A DNA stretch of 64,000 nt from an uncultured Alphaproteobacteria bacterium (GCA_902557145.1 CACDYZ010000007.1:1-64000); one strand, 5' to 3'. Shown: positions 53,580 to 62,423, counted from the stretch's first letter. A program made the numbers and translations. The notes: a model not told the origin generated them from the sequence alone.

Positions 53580-53738
53580 TTATTGAATTTTAAATAATTT
53601 TTTAATTTTCTTATAATAAATTAGTGAGCAATCAGCACCACAAAAAAATACCTTTTTTGGGATATTGTAAAATTTTGGATCGGCCCAATATAGTGGTTCT
53701 ATAATTTTCTTTTTGCATACTTCACAATTATTATTCAT
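53580..53738 (-). CDS. Small zinc-ribbon-like protein, 52 aa
   Basis: A 52-codon frame starts MNNNCEVCKKKIIEPLYWAD with a CxxC at residues 5-8. A second pair FFCGADC follows (Cys33, Cys37), a likely four-Cys zinc site, and the tail is basic (YYKKIKKLFK). It begins 9 nt after the phosphatase stop on the same strand and is followed by a hairpin, so it is the second gene of that operon. It resembles small DUF-type zinc ribbons, but I cannot name a family. Confidence 0.7.
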   Translation of the reverse strand: MNNNCEVCKKKIIEPLYWADPKFYNIPKKVFFCGADCSLIYYKKIKKLFKIQ

Positions 53739-53747
53739 AAAATTATC

Positions 53748-54254
53748 TTAAAATTTTAATTCTACAATTCTACTTTCTTCAATTGGTTCAGGGTTAAAAT
53801 AAGCGACAGACCCATAAAGTCTGTTGTTTAAGTCCAATATTTCATCGTAATACTTCATCATAATTTTATTAGGACTAGCGTGTGGTGCTATTTCTTTTAG
53901 ATTTTCAATGATTAATTCAATGTTCTCAGGTGCAAATTTTCCTGCAACCCCTAAACTTGTTGCGGTAGAGCGACTTATACCCATATGGCAATGAATTAAT
54001 ATAGGTTTGGTCTTATCCCAGTCATCAGTAAAATCTAATAATTTTTGAGCATGATGTTTTTCAGGTAATATAAATCCATCTCTAGGCTCAGATATATCAT
54101 CAATTAACATTTTTAGGTGTCTATTTTTATCCATACCTAAGGGTGTCTCAGGTTCAAAGTTTTTATTAATGATGGTTAGCATTTTATCCGGATTGTATTT
54201 GTCAACACAATCTTGAATATCTGCTAATCCACATATAATTATTTTTTTTTGCAT
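53748..54254 (-). CDS. Dual-specificity / tyrosine phosphatase-like protein
   Basis: Protein phosphatase fold with the CX5R loop ILIHCHMGISRSTATSLGVA (Cys89, Arg95) and an upstream acidic loop LIDDISEPRDGFILP supplying the general acid. 168 aa. It resembles the small bacterial DSPs of alphaproteobacteria annotated as tyrosine phosphatase family. Coupled to the zinc-ribbon gene, divergent from transaldolase. Confidence 0.84.
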   Translation of the reverse strand: MQKKIIICGLADIQDCVDKYNPDKMLTIINKNFEPETPLGMDKNRHLKMLIDDISEPRDGFILPEKHHAQKLLDFTDDWDKTKPILIHCHMGISRSTATSLGVAGKFAPENIELIIENLKEIAPHASPNKIMMKYYDEILDLNNRLYGSVAYFNPEPIEESRIVELKF

Positions 54255-54310
54255 AAGAAGTTTTATTAATATATAGCTTTAATAAGTATTAAGAAACAAT
54301 ATTTATTTTC

Positions 54311-55270
54311 ATGATATCTCAATTAGAAAGTCTAAAAAAATTTTCTTCAGTTGTTGCTGACACAGGAGATATAGACAGTATACAAAAATTTAGCCCTGAT
54401 GATTGTACGACAAATCCATCTTTAATATTTAAAGCAGTTCAATCCAATAAATATAAAAAACTTTTTGATGAAGTATTAGCTAATTCAAAAAGTAGAAAAT
54501 TTAATAAATTAAATGATCAAGTTGATTATATTGCAGATCAACTTGCAATAGCTTTTGGAATAGAATTGACAAAAATAGTGCCAGGTTACGTTTCAACCGA
54601 GGTGGACTCTGATTTATCATTTAATACAGAGGCAACTGTTGAAAAAGCCAAACAAATTATCAATAGTTACGAACAATCTGGAGTTCCTAGAAATAGAATT
54701 TTAATAAAAATAGCTGGAACTTGGGAAGGCATTCAAGCTGTTAAAAAATTAGAAGCGGAGGGAATATCATGTAATTGCACATTAATATTTTCTTTAACCC
54801 AAGCTGTAGCGTGTGCAGAGGCGGGTGCTTTTTTGATATCACCATTTGTTGGAAGAATTCTTGACTGGTTCAAAGCAAACAGCTCAAAAGACTATGATGC
54901 AACTAACGATCCTGGTGTCGAAAGTGTTGAGAAAATTTATAATTATTTTAAGAAGTACAATTATAATACGATTGTAATGGCTGCATCTTTCAGAAACAAA
55001 GAGGAAATAATCAATTTAGCAGGATGTGATAAATTAACAATAAGCCCATCTCTGCTTGAAGAATTAAATAAATCAGAAGGGGATTTGGATCAAAAACTAT
55101 CACAAAATCAGTCTAGCCAAATAGATATTGATAGAATAAATGTAAACGAAAGTTCTTTTCGTTGGCATTTAAATGAGAATCAAATGGCTTCCTTTAAGCT
55201 TGCTGAGGGAATTAGATTATTCAACAAAGACCTACTAAAACTTAAGGAAACTATTAGAGAACAATTATAA
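54311..55270 (+). CDS. tal: Transaldolase (TalB type)
   Basis: Pentose-phosphate enzyme transferring dihydroxyacetone units. Start MISQLESLKKFSSVVADTGD and CTTNPSLIFKAVQ are the class signature. The Schiff-base Lys133 lies in RILIKIAGTWEGIQAVKKLE, and SPFVGRILDWFKANSSKDYD is the phosphate-binding region. 319 aa, classic TalA/B form. Monocistronic, or followed by bioY 38 nt later. Confidence 0.96.
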   Translation: MISQLESLKKFSSVVADTGDIDSIQKFSPDDCTTNPSLIFKAVQSNKYKKLFDEVLANSKSRKFNKLNDQVDYIADQLAIAFGIELTKIVPGYVSTEVDSDLSFNTEATVEKAKQIINSYEQSGVPRNRILIKIAGTWEGIQAVKKLEAEGISCNCTLIFSLTQAVACAEAGAFLISPFVGRILDWFKANSSKDYDATNDPGVESVEKIYNYFKKYNYNTIVMAASFRNKEEIINLAGCDKLTISPSLLEELNKSEGDLDQKLSQNQSSQIDIDRINVNESSFRWHLNENQMASFKLAEGIRLFNKDLLKLKETIREQL

Positions 55271-55308
55271 TTATTGCCAAACTTCAAACAAAATTATAAA
55301 TAATATCT

Positions 55309-55857
55309 ATGCAAAATAGAAAAAATATCACAATTCTCAGTCAATATTTATCTAGCAATGTTTCGAAATTAGGTTTTTTCTTATTAGGCATTATCCTTTT
55401 GTCTGTATCTAGTAAAATAAGTATTCCATTTTACCCAGTTCCTATGACTCTTCAAACCTTTGTGGTTTATTTTATTGCTGCCTCTATGGGAATGGTTGGG
55501 TTCTACTCAACTTTATCTTATGTTATTCTCGGGTTAATAGGACTGCCTATTTTTGCTGCTGGTGGAGGATTTGGTTATATGATGTCGCCAACCTTTGGCT
55601 TTTTGTATGGCATGGTTTTAGCTTCTTTCGTAATCGCTTATTTTTCAAAAAATTTATTTAATAAAAATTTATTAAAGGTTACTTTTTCAATATTGATTGG
55701 GGCGGCTATAATTTTTGTTTGTGGATTATCTCATCTAGCTGGTTTTATTGGTTTTGAAAAATCAATTAAAGCAGGTTTATATCCTTTTGTTTATAGTGAA
55801 CTTTTAAAAATAGCATTAGCTATCTCAATTTCTTATTTTTTAATAAAAAAAAATTAA
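55309..55857 (+). CDS. bioY: Biotin transporter BioY
   Basis: S-component of an ECF-type biotin importer with six hydrophobic segments. IPFYPVPMTLQTFVVYFIAA is the BioY signature and GGGFGYMMSPTFGFLYGMVL the second motif. 182 aa. No BioMN ATPase or T-component is adjacent. Presence of bioY suggests dependence on scavenged biotin. Confidence 0.93.
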   Translation: MQNRKNITILSQYLSSNVSKLGFFLLGIILLSVSSKISIPFYPVPMTLQTFVVYFIAASMGMVGFYSTLSYVILGLIGLPIFAAGGGFGYMMSPTFGFLYGMVLASFVIAYFSKNLFNKNLLKVTFSILIGAAIIFVCGLSHLAGFIGFEKSIKAGLYPFVYSELLKIALAISISYFLIKKN

Positions 55858-56312
55858 CTTGGAATAAACTTTAAAGCAAAACCATTATTACAGTATCTTA
55901 GTCCAGTTGGTTCTGGACCATCTTTGAAGACATGGCCATGATGACCGCCACATCTGGCGCAATGATATTCTTTTCTTGGTATTACAATTTTAAAATCTGT
56001 TTTAAAACCCAATGAATTTGGAATGTAATCAAAAAATGATGGCCAACCAGTTCCACTATCAAATTTCATATCAGAATTGAATAAAGGAAGATCACATCCA
56101 GCACACTGATAGACACCGTTCCTTTTTTCGTTATTTAAGACACTAGTACCAGGGCGCTCTGTTCCTGACTGTCTAAGTATATAATATTCCTCTTCAGTGA
56201 GTTTTGCTTTCCATTCTGTTTCTGTTAGCACTAATTTTTCCATGGATAATAAAGGTTTCAACCCAACTAAACACCCTCCTAAAGTAAAAGTTAAAAAAAA
56301 TCTTCTATTCAA
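55854..56312 (-). CDS. msrB: Peptide-methionine (R)-S-oxide reductase, exported
   Basis: Repairs oxidised methionine. Two CxxC zinc pairs (YQCAGCDLPLF, YHCARCGGHHGHVF), the substrate motif FDSGTGWPSFFDYI and the catalytic Cys in GLRYCNNGFALKF are intact. The N-terminus MNRRFFLTFTLGGCLVGLKP is hydrophobic with a twin arginine, suggesting export, possibly by Tat. 152 aa. Its stop overlaps the bioY end by 4 nt in convergent orientation. Confidence 0.93.
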   Translation of the reverse strand: MNRRFFLTFTLGGCLVGLKPLLSMEKLVLTETEWKAKLTEEEYYILRQSGTERPGTSVLNNEKRNGVYQCAGCDLPLFNSDMKFDSGTGWPSFFDYIPNSLGFKTDFKIVIPRKEYHCARCGGHHGHVFKDGPEPTGLRYCNNGFALKFIPS

Positions 56313-56357
56313 AATATTAGTTCTATTTTAAGAATAAAAAATTAAAAATGAATATAA

Positions 56358-56441
56358 TTATTTCTTTTTTGCTCTTCGTTTGGCACGACGTTTTCGAGAA
56401 CCGATTTTACGTCTGCCACGATGTTTTTTAGGATAACCCAT
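56358..56441 (-). CDS. 27-aa extremely basic small protein
   Basis: The minus-strand frame starts MGYPKKHRGRRKIGSRKRR and continues with more Arg/Lys to KKK before TAA. Seventeen of 27 residues are Lys, Arg or His. The local G+C is clearly higher than around it, as if codons were constrained. The composition resembles tiny ribosomal proteins such as bTHX or bS22/mS38-like (AURKAIP1/COX24) proteins, but I cannot assign it to either. A longer frame over the same DNA in another phase looks like random AT-rich sequence. The ATG has a TATTAT box about 11 nt upstream and little leader. Confidence 0.72.
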   Translation of the reverse strand: MGYPKKHRGRRKIGSRKRRAKRRAKKK

Positions 56442-56507
56442 GACGGCGTATAATAGATATTTAACTTAAAAAATAAACATATTTTTTTTCTACCATTAAT
56501 ATAATTT

Positions 56508-57710
56508 ATGCAGATGAAATCGTTTTTCCTCATATTAATCAGTGGATTAATACTATGTGTAGGGAATGGTTTTAGAATGTCTTTAGGTATTTACGTTCCT
56601 GATTTATTAGGTTCAACTGTTTTTAGTGCTTCATTAATCGGACTAACATATGGAATTTTTAATTTACTGTGGGGCTCCATGTCACCTATAGCAGGGGCAT
56701 TTGCTGAACAAAAAGGGTATGTAAAAACTCTCTGCGTAGGATTTATCGGTGTCTCTTTATCATTTTATGTAGCATCATCCGCTGTTGACCCGATTCATTT
56801 CTTATTTGGCATTGGCGTTATAGGCGGACTTTCTGCTGGAGTAATTTCTGTACCAGTTATTATTGGAGGAGTGTCAAAGTTTTATGCGGATGATAAAACA
56901 CAAAGTACTGTAACAGGGATATTAATGTCTATTGCTGCCTCTGGTATGTTCATATTTACACCGATAAATCAATTTTTAGTATCCACATATCAATGGAGTT
57001 TATCATTTCAAATAACATCTATATTTTTCTTATTTATGATTCCTTTATCTTTAATTTTTTTACTACCTAAACCTGAAAAGAAAAATAAAAAAGTATTTAC
57101 CAAAAGAAAAATCTCAGATGTTCTTCAAGAAGCTTTCAAAGATAAAAGTTATAAATATTTAATCTTAGGATTTTTTGTTTGCGGCTTACATGTAGCTTTA
57201 ATCTCAAATTATCTTCCAGTTTTTACAAAATTAAAAGGACTTGAAACTACTATTGCCGCAACGGGATTAACATTAATTGGAATATTTAACATGATGGGTA
57301 CTTTAATATCAGGAAAGATTTCTGGAATTATTAAAAAAAAATACGTCCTTTCTTTTATTTATTTTTCAAGAAGCATAGTAATATTCTTCCTATTAATTTT
57401 ACCAACTAATAATTTTGTTGTTATTGGCTTTAGCTGTCTAATTGGCTTACTTTGGCTTTCAACAGTTCCTCCAACTTCAGGTATTGTTGCAAATAGATTT
57501 GGAACACGATACCTATCAACTCTTTTTGGTATTGTAATGGTTTCTCATCAAGCAGGTGCTTTTTTTGGATCTTTTGTGGGTGGCTTAGTAATAGATGCTT
57601 ATGGTTCTCTTGACTTAGCATGGATAATGGCAATAGTTATCTCATTATTTTCTGCTTTTATTCACCTACCTATTGTAGAAAAAGAAAAATCAGAAGAAGT
57701 TTTTGCCTAA
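56508..57710 (+). CDS. MFS transporter (monocarboxylate/OFA-like)
   Basis: Twelve-span major facilitator, 400 aa. NGFRMSLGIYVPDLLGSTVF, YGIFNLLWGSMSPIAGAFAE and GLSAGVISVPVIIGGVSKFY place it in the UhpC/OFA/MCT-like region used for organic anions. Helix 11-12 motif TRYLSTLFGIVMVSHQAGAF followed by FGSFVGGLVID is well kept. First gene of a five-gene overlapping operon ending at 60347. Substrate unknown. Confidence 0.88.
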   Translation: MQMKSFFLILISGLILCVGNGFRMSLGIYVPDLLGSTVFSASLIGLTYGIFNLLWGSMSPIAGAFAEQKGYVKTLCVGFIGVSLSFYVASSAVDPIHFLFGIGVIGGLSAGVISVPVIIGGVSKFYADDKTQSTVTGILMSIAASGMFIFTPINQFLVSTYQWSLSFQITSIFFLFMIPLSLIFLLPKPEKKNKKVFTKRKISDVLQEAFKDKSYKYLILGFFVCGLHVALISNYLPVFTKLKGLETTIAATGLTLIGIFNMMGTLISGKISGIIKKKYVLSFIYFSRSIVIFFLLILPTNNFVVIGFSCLIGLLWLSTVPPTSGIVANRFGTRYLSTLFGIVMVSHQAGAFFGSFVGGLVIDAYGSLDLAWIMAIVISLFSAFIHLPIVEKEKSEEVFA

Positions 57711-58572
57711 AGTTAACCCATTCTTTATTTTAATAATAGGTGCCATTGCAATTGCTTTCTCGCCGATCTTTGTAAGATTTTCTGATGTAGATCCAATAAT
57801 GACTGCCTTTTATAGAATATTTATAAGCTTGCCATTTTTTTTATTTTTTTCATCTTTCAATATAATTGAGAAAGTTAAATTTCCTGAATTTAATAATAGT
57901 TACGTAATTTTTCTAGTTTCAGGTATTTTTTTTGCTCTAGACTTGATTTGTTGGCACTGGTCAATAAAACTTACTACTGTCTCGAAAGCTACCTTTTTAT
58001 CAAACCTCGCTCCAATAGTAGTTATTATCTTTTCCTTAATTTTTTTAAAAGAGAGATTTTCTAAATTTTTTTATTTAGCAGCATTACTGTCTATGGTGGG
58101 AATGTTAATGTTGCTTGGTGAGAGCTTTAAATTTAACAAATCACAATTCATAGGAGATCTTTTAGGAGTATTAACAGCAGTCTGGTACGGAAGCTACATA
58201 GTTACAATTAGTCAATTAAGAAAAAAATATAACTCAACTTCTATTATGTTTCTTTCAGGTATAGTGACAGCTATAATTCTTTTAATTGTTTCAATACTTT
58301 TTGAGCAAAGTTTGATTCCACAATCCTTATTTACAATTACGATAATATTTCTTTTAGGATTTATTTGTCAATTTATGGGACAATCATTTATTACGTATTC
58401 TTTGGCATATTTATCTGCATCTCTCTCATCTCTATGTCTTTTAATTCAACCCATCGCCGCAACAGTTCTAGCCTACTTCTTCTTTCAAGAAAAACTGACA
58501 ACAATTCAGTTTTTTGGAAGTGCATTAATACTAATAGGAATTTATATCGCTCGAACAAAATATGAGAAATAA
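57703..58572 (+). CDS. EamA/DMT-family transporter
   Basis: Ten-span DMT exporter with two EamA repeats. IAIAFSPIFVRFSDVDPIMT opens the first; LSSLCLLIQPIAATVLAYFF with FQEKLTTIQFFGSALILIGI closes the second. A TTG start at 57703, inside the MFS stop region (8-nt overlap), is the only one that precedes the first helix. 289 aa. The substrate is unknown. Its place before leucine dehydrogenase suggests amino-acid or keto-acid transport. Confidence 0.87.
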   Translation: MPKVNPFFILIIGAIAIAFSPIFVRFSDVDPIMTAFYRIFISLPFFLFFSSFNIIEKVKFPEFNNSYVIFLVSGIFFALDLICWHWSIKLTTVSKATFLSNLAPIVVIIFSLIFLKERFSKFFYLAALLSMVGMLMLLGESFKFNKSQFIGDLLGVLTAVWYGSYIVTISQLRKKYNSTSIMFLSGIVTAIILLIVSILFEQSLIPQSLFTITIIFLLGFICQFMGQSFITYSLAYLSASLSSLCLLIQPIAATVLAYFFFQEKLTTIQFFGSALILIGIYIARTKYEK

Positions 58573-58975
58573 CATTATAAATGTTGTAGGAGGTTTGATT
58601 ATTAAAAATCAAAAACTATTAATTTGTCAGAGAACAAAGAATAAAGATCATAGTTTAAAATGGGAATTTCCTGGAGGTAAAATTGAGGATAAAGAAACAA
58701 AGGAGATAGCACTAATTAGAGAAATACAAGAAGAGCTATCAATAACTATTCAGAATTATAGTTTTTTGACAGACTACTTTTACACATACAAAGACTTAGA
58801 TAAGCACATTCATTTAAATTTCTATTTGATTTCAAAGTATAAAGGTGAAATTAAAAATAATTTGCATAATAATCTGAATTGGATTGAAAAAGAGGACTTA
58901 CCTAGCTATGATTTTCTTGAAGGTGATAAAAAAATTATAGATCAAATTATCAATAATGAGCTTAAAATTTACTGA
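58562..58975 (+). CDS. mutT: Nudix hydrolase, MutT-like
   Basis: Pyrophosphohydrolase. The full Nudix box G(x5)E(x7)REUxEE is present in GGKIEDKETKEIALIREIQE followed by ELSI. The start VVGGLIIKNQKLLICQRTKN and the WEFPGGK motif match MutT, which removes 8-oxo-dGTP. 137 aa. Overlaps the EamA gene by 11 nt and the leucine dehydrogenase gene by 20 nt. Confidence 0.87.
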   Translation: MRNNIINVVGGLIIKNQKLLICQRTKNKDHSLKWEFPGGKIEDKETKEIALIREIQEELSITIQNYSFLTDYFYTYKDLDKHIHLNFYLISKYKGEIKNNLHNNLNWIEKEDLPSYDFLEGDKKIIDQIINNELKIY

Positions 58976-59990
58976 TTTAAAACAAGATGGGTACGAAAGA
59001 GTATTACTAGCTGAAGAGCATGTAACTGGTTTTTATTCTATAATAGCTATTCATAATACAAAAAGAGGTCCTGCTCTAGGGGGATGTCGTTTTTTTGGTT
59101 ACCATGGTGAAGATGATCAAAAAAAAGATGTTTTGAAACTCTCAAAGGCTATGACCTATAAAAATTCTTTAGCTGACTTAGATTTTGGAGGTGGAAAAGC
59201 TACTATTAACTCTAGGGTTTCTAAAAATAAAATGTATGAACTTTATGGAAAAATGCTGGATCATCTTGATGGTTCTTACATTACTGCTGGAGATATAGGC
59301 ATCGTGGATCAAGATTTGGTCGAACTAAAAAAATATACTAATTATGTTTGTAGTACAAAAGGAACAGACTCAGGTCAAAGCACAGCATACGGTGTTTTTA
59401 ATGCGATATTGGGCTACAATGAATTTAAATATGACTCAAGTTCTATTGAAAATAAAAAAATTGTTCTTAAAGGATTTGGAAAAGTTGGATCTAGACTAGC
59501 TCATTTTTGTAAAGAGGTAGGGGCTATAGTAGAGATTGTTGATTTTGAGTCTAATAGAAGTCTTATTGAGAACGCAGGATTTAAATTCCTTTCAAAATAT
59601 CAGAATACATCTTTCGATAGCATAGATATATTCTCTCCTTGTGCAACAGGAGGAGATTTAAATACAGATTTTATTGAGTTTGCAAATTCTGTTAAAATCG
59701 ATTGTGTTATTGGTGCTGCAAATAACCAATTAGAAAATAATAATATTGAGAAAAATTTATTTGATATGGGTATTACTTTTTGTCCTGATTATTGTGTAAA
59801 TGCTGGAGGGGTAATTATTTTAGCGTTACGTTCAAGTATTAAAGAGGATATGGAATATTTAGATACTGAAGCAAAAAATAAACTTATTGGAATCAAAAAC
59901 CAGCTAATTAAAATTTTAACTCTTTCAAAAGAAAAAAACCAACTTACAACCGTTTCTTCGAATGAACTAGCTGAGGCAGGATTTCAATAG
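58956..59990 (+). CDS. Leucine dehydrogenase-like amino acid dehydrogenase
   Basis: Glu/Leu/Phe/Val dehydrogenase family enzyme catalysing reversible NAD-dependent oxidative deamination. RGPALGGCRFFGYHGE binds substrate carboxylate, MTYKNSLADLDFGGGKATIN carries the two catalytic lysines, TAGDIGIVDQDLVEL the conserved Asp, and KKIVLKGFGKVGSRLAHFCK the Rossmann loop. PDYCVNAGGVI is the late signature. 344 aa, slightly short for LeuDH. Valine or phenylalanine preference cannot be excluded. Overlaps mutT by 20 nt. Confidence 0.88.
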   Translation: MSLKFTDLKQDGYERVLLAEEHVTGFYSIIAIHNTKRGPALGGCRFFGYHGEDDQKKDVLKLSKAMTYKNSLADLDFGGGKATINSRVSKNKMYELYGKMLDHLDGSYITAGDIGIVDQDLVELKKYTNYVCSTKGTDSGQSTAYGVFNAILGYNEFKYDSSSIENKKIVLKGFGKVGSRLAHFCKEVGAIVEIVDFESNRSLIENAGFKFLSKYQNTSFDSIDIFSPCATGGDLNTDFIEFANSVKIDCVIGAANNQLENNNIEKNLFDMGITFCPDYCVNAGGVIILALRSSIKEDMEYLDTEAKNKLIGIKNQLIKILTLSKEKNQLTTVSSNELAEAGFQ

Positions 59991-60347
59991 TTGAATTACT
60001 TCCAAATATTTTCTCGTCCAGATCAAGTTGAACGTATGACATTTCTTGGATACTGGATACTTTCTTTAATTATTTGGTCTTTTATGATGAATATAAGTCT
60101 TATCATAGTGATTTTATTCAGTATTCTTGGATATCATTTAGTTTGCAAACCATTAGCCTACGTTCTTCATAAATCAAAAAGAATTGTTATCAAATATTTA
60201 TTTGATGGATTTAATATTTTTGAAGCTTATTACGCTGGTTTTGAGCCAGGAAGAATTGCAAGAATATTTTTAAAATTAATATTCTTTTTTATTACTTTAG
60301 TTATAGCAAAAATATTTATGGAAGGTTATTTAGCCTTTATCAAATAA
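59991..60347 (+). CDS. Hypothetical membrane protein, 118 aa
   Basis: A TTG codon immediately after the leucine dehydrogenase stop starts a 118-aa frame with three hydrophobic segments (MTFLGYWILSLIIWSFMMNI, LIIVILFSILGYHLVCKPLA, FLKLIFFFITLVIAKIFMEG). No family recognised. The start is uncertain: an ATG inside (MTFLGYW) at about 60036 would give about 103 aa. The 3' end overlaps the convergent phosphatidyltransferase gene by 8 nt. Confidence 0.65.
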   Translation: MNYFQIFSRPDQVERMTFLGYWILSLIIWSFMMNISLIIVILFSILGYHLVCKPLAYVLHKSKRIVIKYLFDGFNIFEAYYAGFEPGRIARIFLKLIFFFITLVIAKIFMEGYLAFIK

Positions 60348-60954
60348 ACTCTTTGTAACAAACAACAATTCTAGAGACGAAAGTTATTAAACATAAAATT
60401 CCAAATATAATTGATATAAAAATATAAAAATTAGGCAATAACAGACACAAAATCATAAAAATAGTTGTTTCAGTTCCTTCAATTAACCCAGATGAGTAAT
60501 AAAAACTTTTAGGTAATTCTTGATTTAACTCTGAGCTATGATGCGTTTTATCTAACTGCGTCTGTAGTGCTGCTTGTGCAAGAAATGTTGTACCTGTACC
60601 TATATACAAAAAAAGTAAAATCATGGATATGATTGTGTAATTACTATTACTCAATCCAAAAGCTAAAACAAATCCCGAGTAGATAATTAAATCAAAGACA
60701 ATATCTAAGTACCCTCCCAATGGTGTAGGAATAGTAAGTCTAGCCATTGTTCCATCTAGACCGTCGCAAAATCTATTTAGCATAAATACTACAAGAGCAG
60801 GAAGATAAAATTGAAAAAAAATAAGAATGCACATAGATAGACCAAATATTAACCCTAATATGGTCATATGATTTGGTTTTATTAGTTTTATAAAAATTTT
60901 TGCTATAACAACTAGTGGTTTTTGAGTGAATTTTTGAATTTGGCGATCAAACAT
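60340..60954 (-). CDS. CDP-alcohol phosphatidyltransferase family protein
   Basis: Integral-membrane phospholipid-synthesis enzyme. The signature DG(x2)AR(x8)G(x3)D(x3)D is exact in CDGLDGTMARLTIPTPLGGY followed by LDIVFD. About six spans; 204 aa. The group includes PgsA, PssA and relatives; the acceptor alcohol cannot be told. Divergent from ccdA with a 40-nt gap. Confidence 0.9.
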   Translation of the reverse strand: MFDRQIQKFTQKPLVVIAKIFIKLIKPNHMTILGLIFGLSMCILIFFQFYLPALVVFMLNRFCDGLDGTMARLTIPTPLGGYLDIVFDLIIYSGFVLAFGLSNSNYTIISMILLFLYIGTGTTFLAQAALQTQLDKTHHSSELNQELPKSFYYSSGLIEGTETTIFMILCLLLPNFYIFISIIFGILCLITFVSRIVVCYKEFI

Positions 60955-60994
60955 CTGTGTTATTGTGAGATTAGTATAATGTTACTATAATTTT

Positions 60995-61723
60995 ATGGTC
61001 CAAGATATTCCCCTAACTATTGCTTTTTTAGCTGGTATTTTAAGCTTTCTTTCTCCTTGTGTCTTACCTATTGTTCCAGGATTTATATCATACATTGTTG
61101 GTAAATCTTTTGCTGATTTACAAAACTCATCAAGTGTGAAAAGTCTTAAATTGCTGCCCTATGTCTTGTTATTTACACTAGGTTTCTCGTCTGTTTTTAT
61201 AATTATGGGAGCTTCAATCGATTTTTTGAGTGATATTTTTTTTGATTTTAAAAGACAGTTAAATTTTATATCAGGAATATTAATCATTACTTTAGGACTT
61301 TACTTCATTGGTATAATTAAAATCCCTTTTTTGGATTTTGAACGTAAATTGAAGTTACAAGGTTTTCAAAATAACCATTTTTTTCCTTTTTTAATAGGAG
61401 TTGCATTTGCTTTTGGTTGGAGCCCATGTATAGGACCAATTTTAGGATCAGTATTGGCTATTGCTATTAAAGATAGTGTAAATGGAGTTATATTATTGTC
61501 TTTTTACTCAATGGGTTTGGCAGTACCTTTTATAATTGTTGGTCTTATGATGAGTAAATTATTGATCATGACTAGTTTTTTAAATAGATACATTCGCTAT
61601 TTTCAATTTATTACTGGTATAATTCTACTTATCACAGGTGTGTTAATTTTTAATGGGTCAATTCAATCTTTAGGTTTTCAACTTAATTCAATTTTACCCT
61701 CATTAGAAATGCTTCTAATCTAG
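60995..61723 (+). CDS. ccdA: Cytochrome c biogenesis / thiol-redox protein CcdA
   Basis: Six-span membrane protein passing reductant from thioredoxin to the periplasm. The redox Cys pair lies in FLSPCVLPIVPGFISYIVG and FGWSPCIGPILGSVLAIAIK, in the CcdA arrangement. 242 aa. It could supply electrons to the exported MsrB and GPx-like proteins in this window as well as cytochrome c assembly. Its stop shares a base with the next GTG. Confidence 0.92.
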   Translation: MVQDIPLTIAFLAGILSFLSPCVLPIVPGFISYIVGKSFADLQNSSSVKSLKLLPYVLLFTLGFSSVFIIMGASIDFLSDIFFDFKRQLNFISGILIITLGLYFIGIIKIPFLDFERKLKLQGFQNNHFFPFLIGVAFAFGWSPCIGPILGSVLAIAIKDSVNGVILLSFYSMGLAVPFIIVGLMMSKLLIMTSFLNRYIRYFQFITGIILLITGVLIFNGSIQSLGFQLNSILPSLEMLLI

Positions 61724-62418
61724 TGAATTTATCAAAAAAATTATTAATTTTTTTTTTATTAACAATAATATTAATTTTATGGACAATATATTTTTTAAAT
61801 AAAGATTTTTTTCAACTTCACACTTTTTTTTCTAATTTAGAAATTATACAAAACTTCATATTACAGAATTTCTTTGTTTCAATATTTATAGTTATTTTTT
61901 CATATAGTTTTTTAATAATGTGTAATTTTCCATTTGCTTCTTTGTTATCAATGATTAATGGTTTCCTATTTGGAACATGGATAGGGGGTACAATATCTAT
62001 AGTTGGAGGAACGCTTGGAGCCTTCGGTGTTTTTTTAATTGCTAAATTCTTTTTTTTAGATTTTATTAAAAATAAATTCTTAAATAAATATTCATATATA
62101 GAAAATTATTTTAATAAAAATGATCTAGAGTTAATGATGTTAATTCGAATTATTCCAGCCATTCCATTTTTTTTACAAAATTTAATTTTAGCTGGTCTTG
62201 GAGCCCATAATAAAAAATTTTTTTATACCACTTTAATTGGACTAGCCCCTTGGTCATTTATTTTTGGGAGCATAGGCCAAGGTTTAGAAGAAATTTTTGT
62301 TAACAAAACTGAACTTAGCTTTTCTCTTATAGCACAGCCAGAGTACTTAATACCTATCGGATTTATAGCTTTTTTGATAATTATGATAATCCTTTTTAAA
62401 AAAAAGTTTAAAAGGTAA
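61723..62418 (+). CDS. TVP38/TMEM64 (DedA-like) family membrane protein
   Basis: SNARE-associated/VTT domain protein. FPFASLLSMINGFLFGTWIG followed by GTISIVGGTLGAFGVFLIA, and the late RIIPAIPFFLQNLILAGLG, are the TVP38 signature. About six spans, 231 aa from GTG 61723. Members probably act as phospholipid scramblases or flippases. Directly coupled to ccdA. Confidence 0.85.
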   Translation: MNLSKKLLIFFLLTIILILWTIYFLNKDFFQLHTFFSNLEIIQNFILQNFFVSIFIVIFSYSFLIMCNFPFASLLSMINGFLFGTWIGGTISIVGGTLGAFGVFLIAKFFFLDFIKNKFLNKYSYIENYFNKNDLELMMLIRIIPAIPFFLQNLILAGLGAHNKKFFYTTLIGLAPWSFIFGSIGQGLEEIFVNKTELSFSLIAQPEYLIPIGFIAFLIIMIILFKKKFKR

Positions 62419-62423
62419 GTCTA

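Noticed and set aside
56342-56533. 63-codon minus-strand frame covering the basic 27-aa gene
   Set aside because: It is in another phase, reads like random AT-rich sequence, and overlaps a far better frame (56358-56441).
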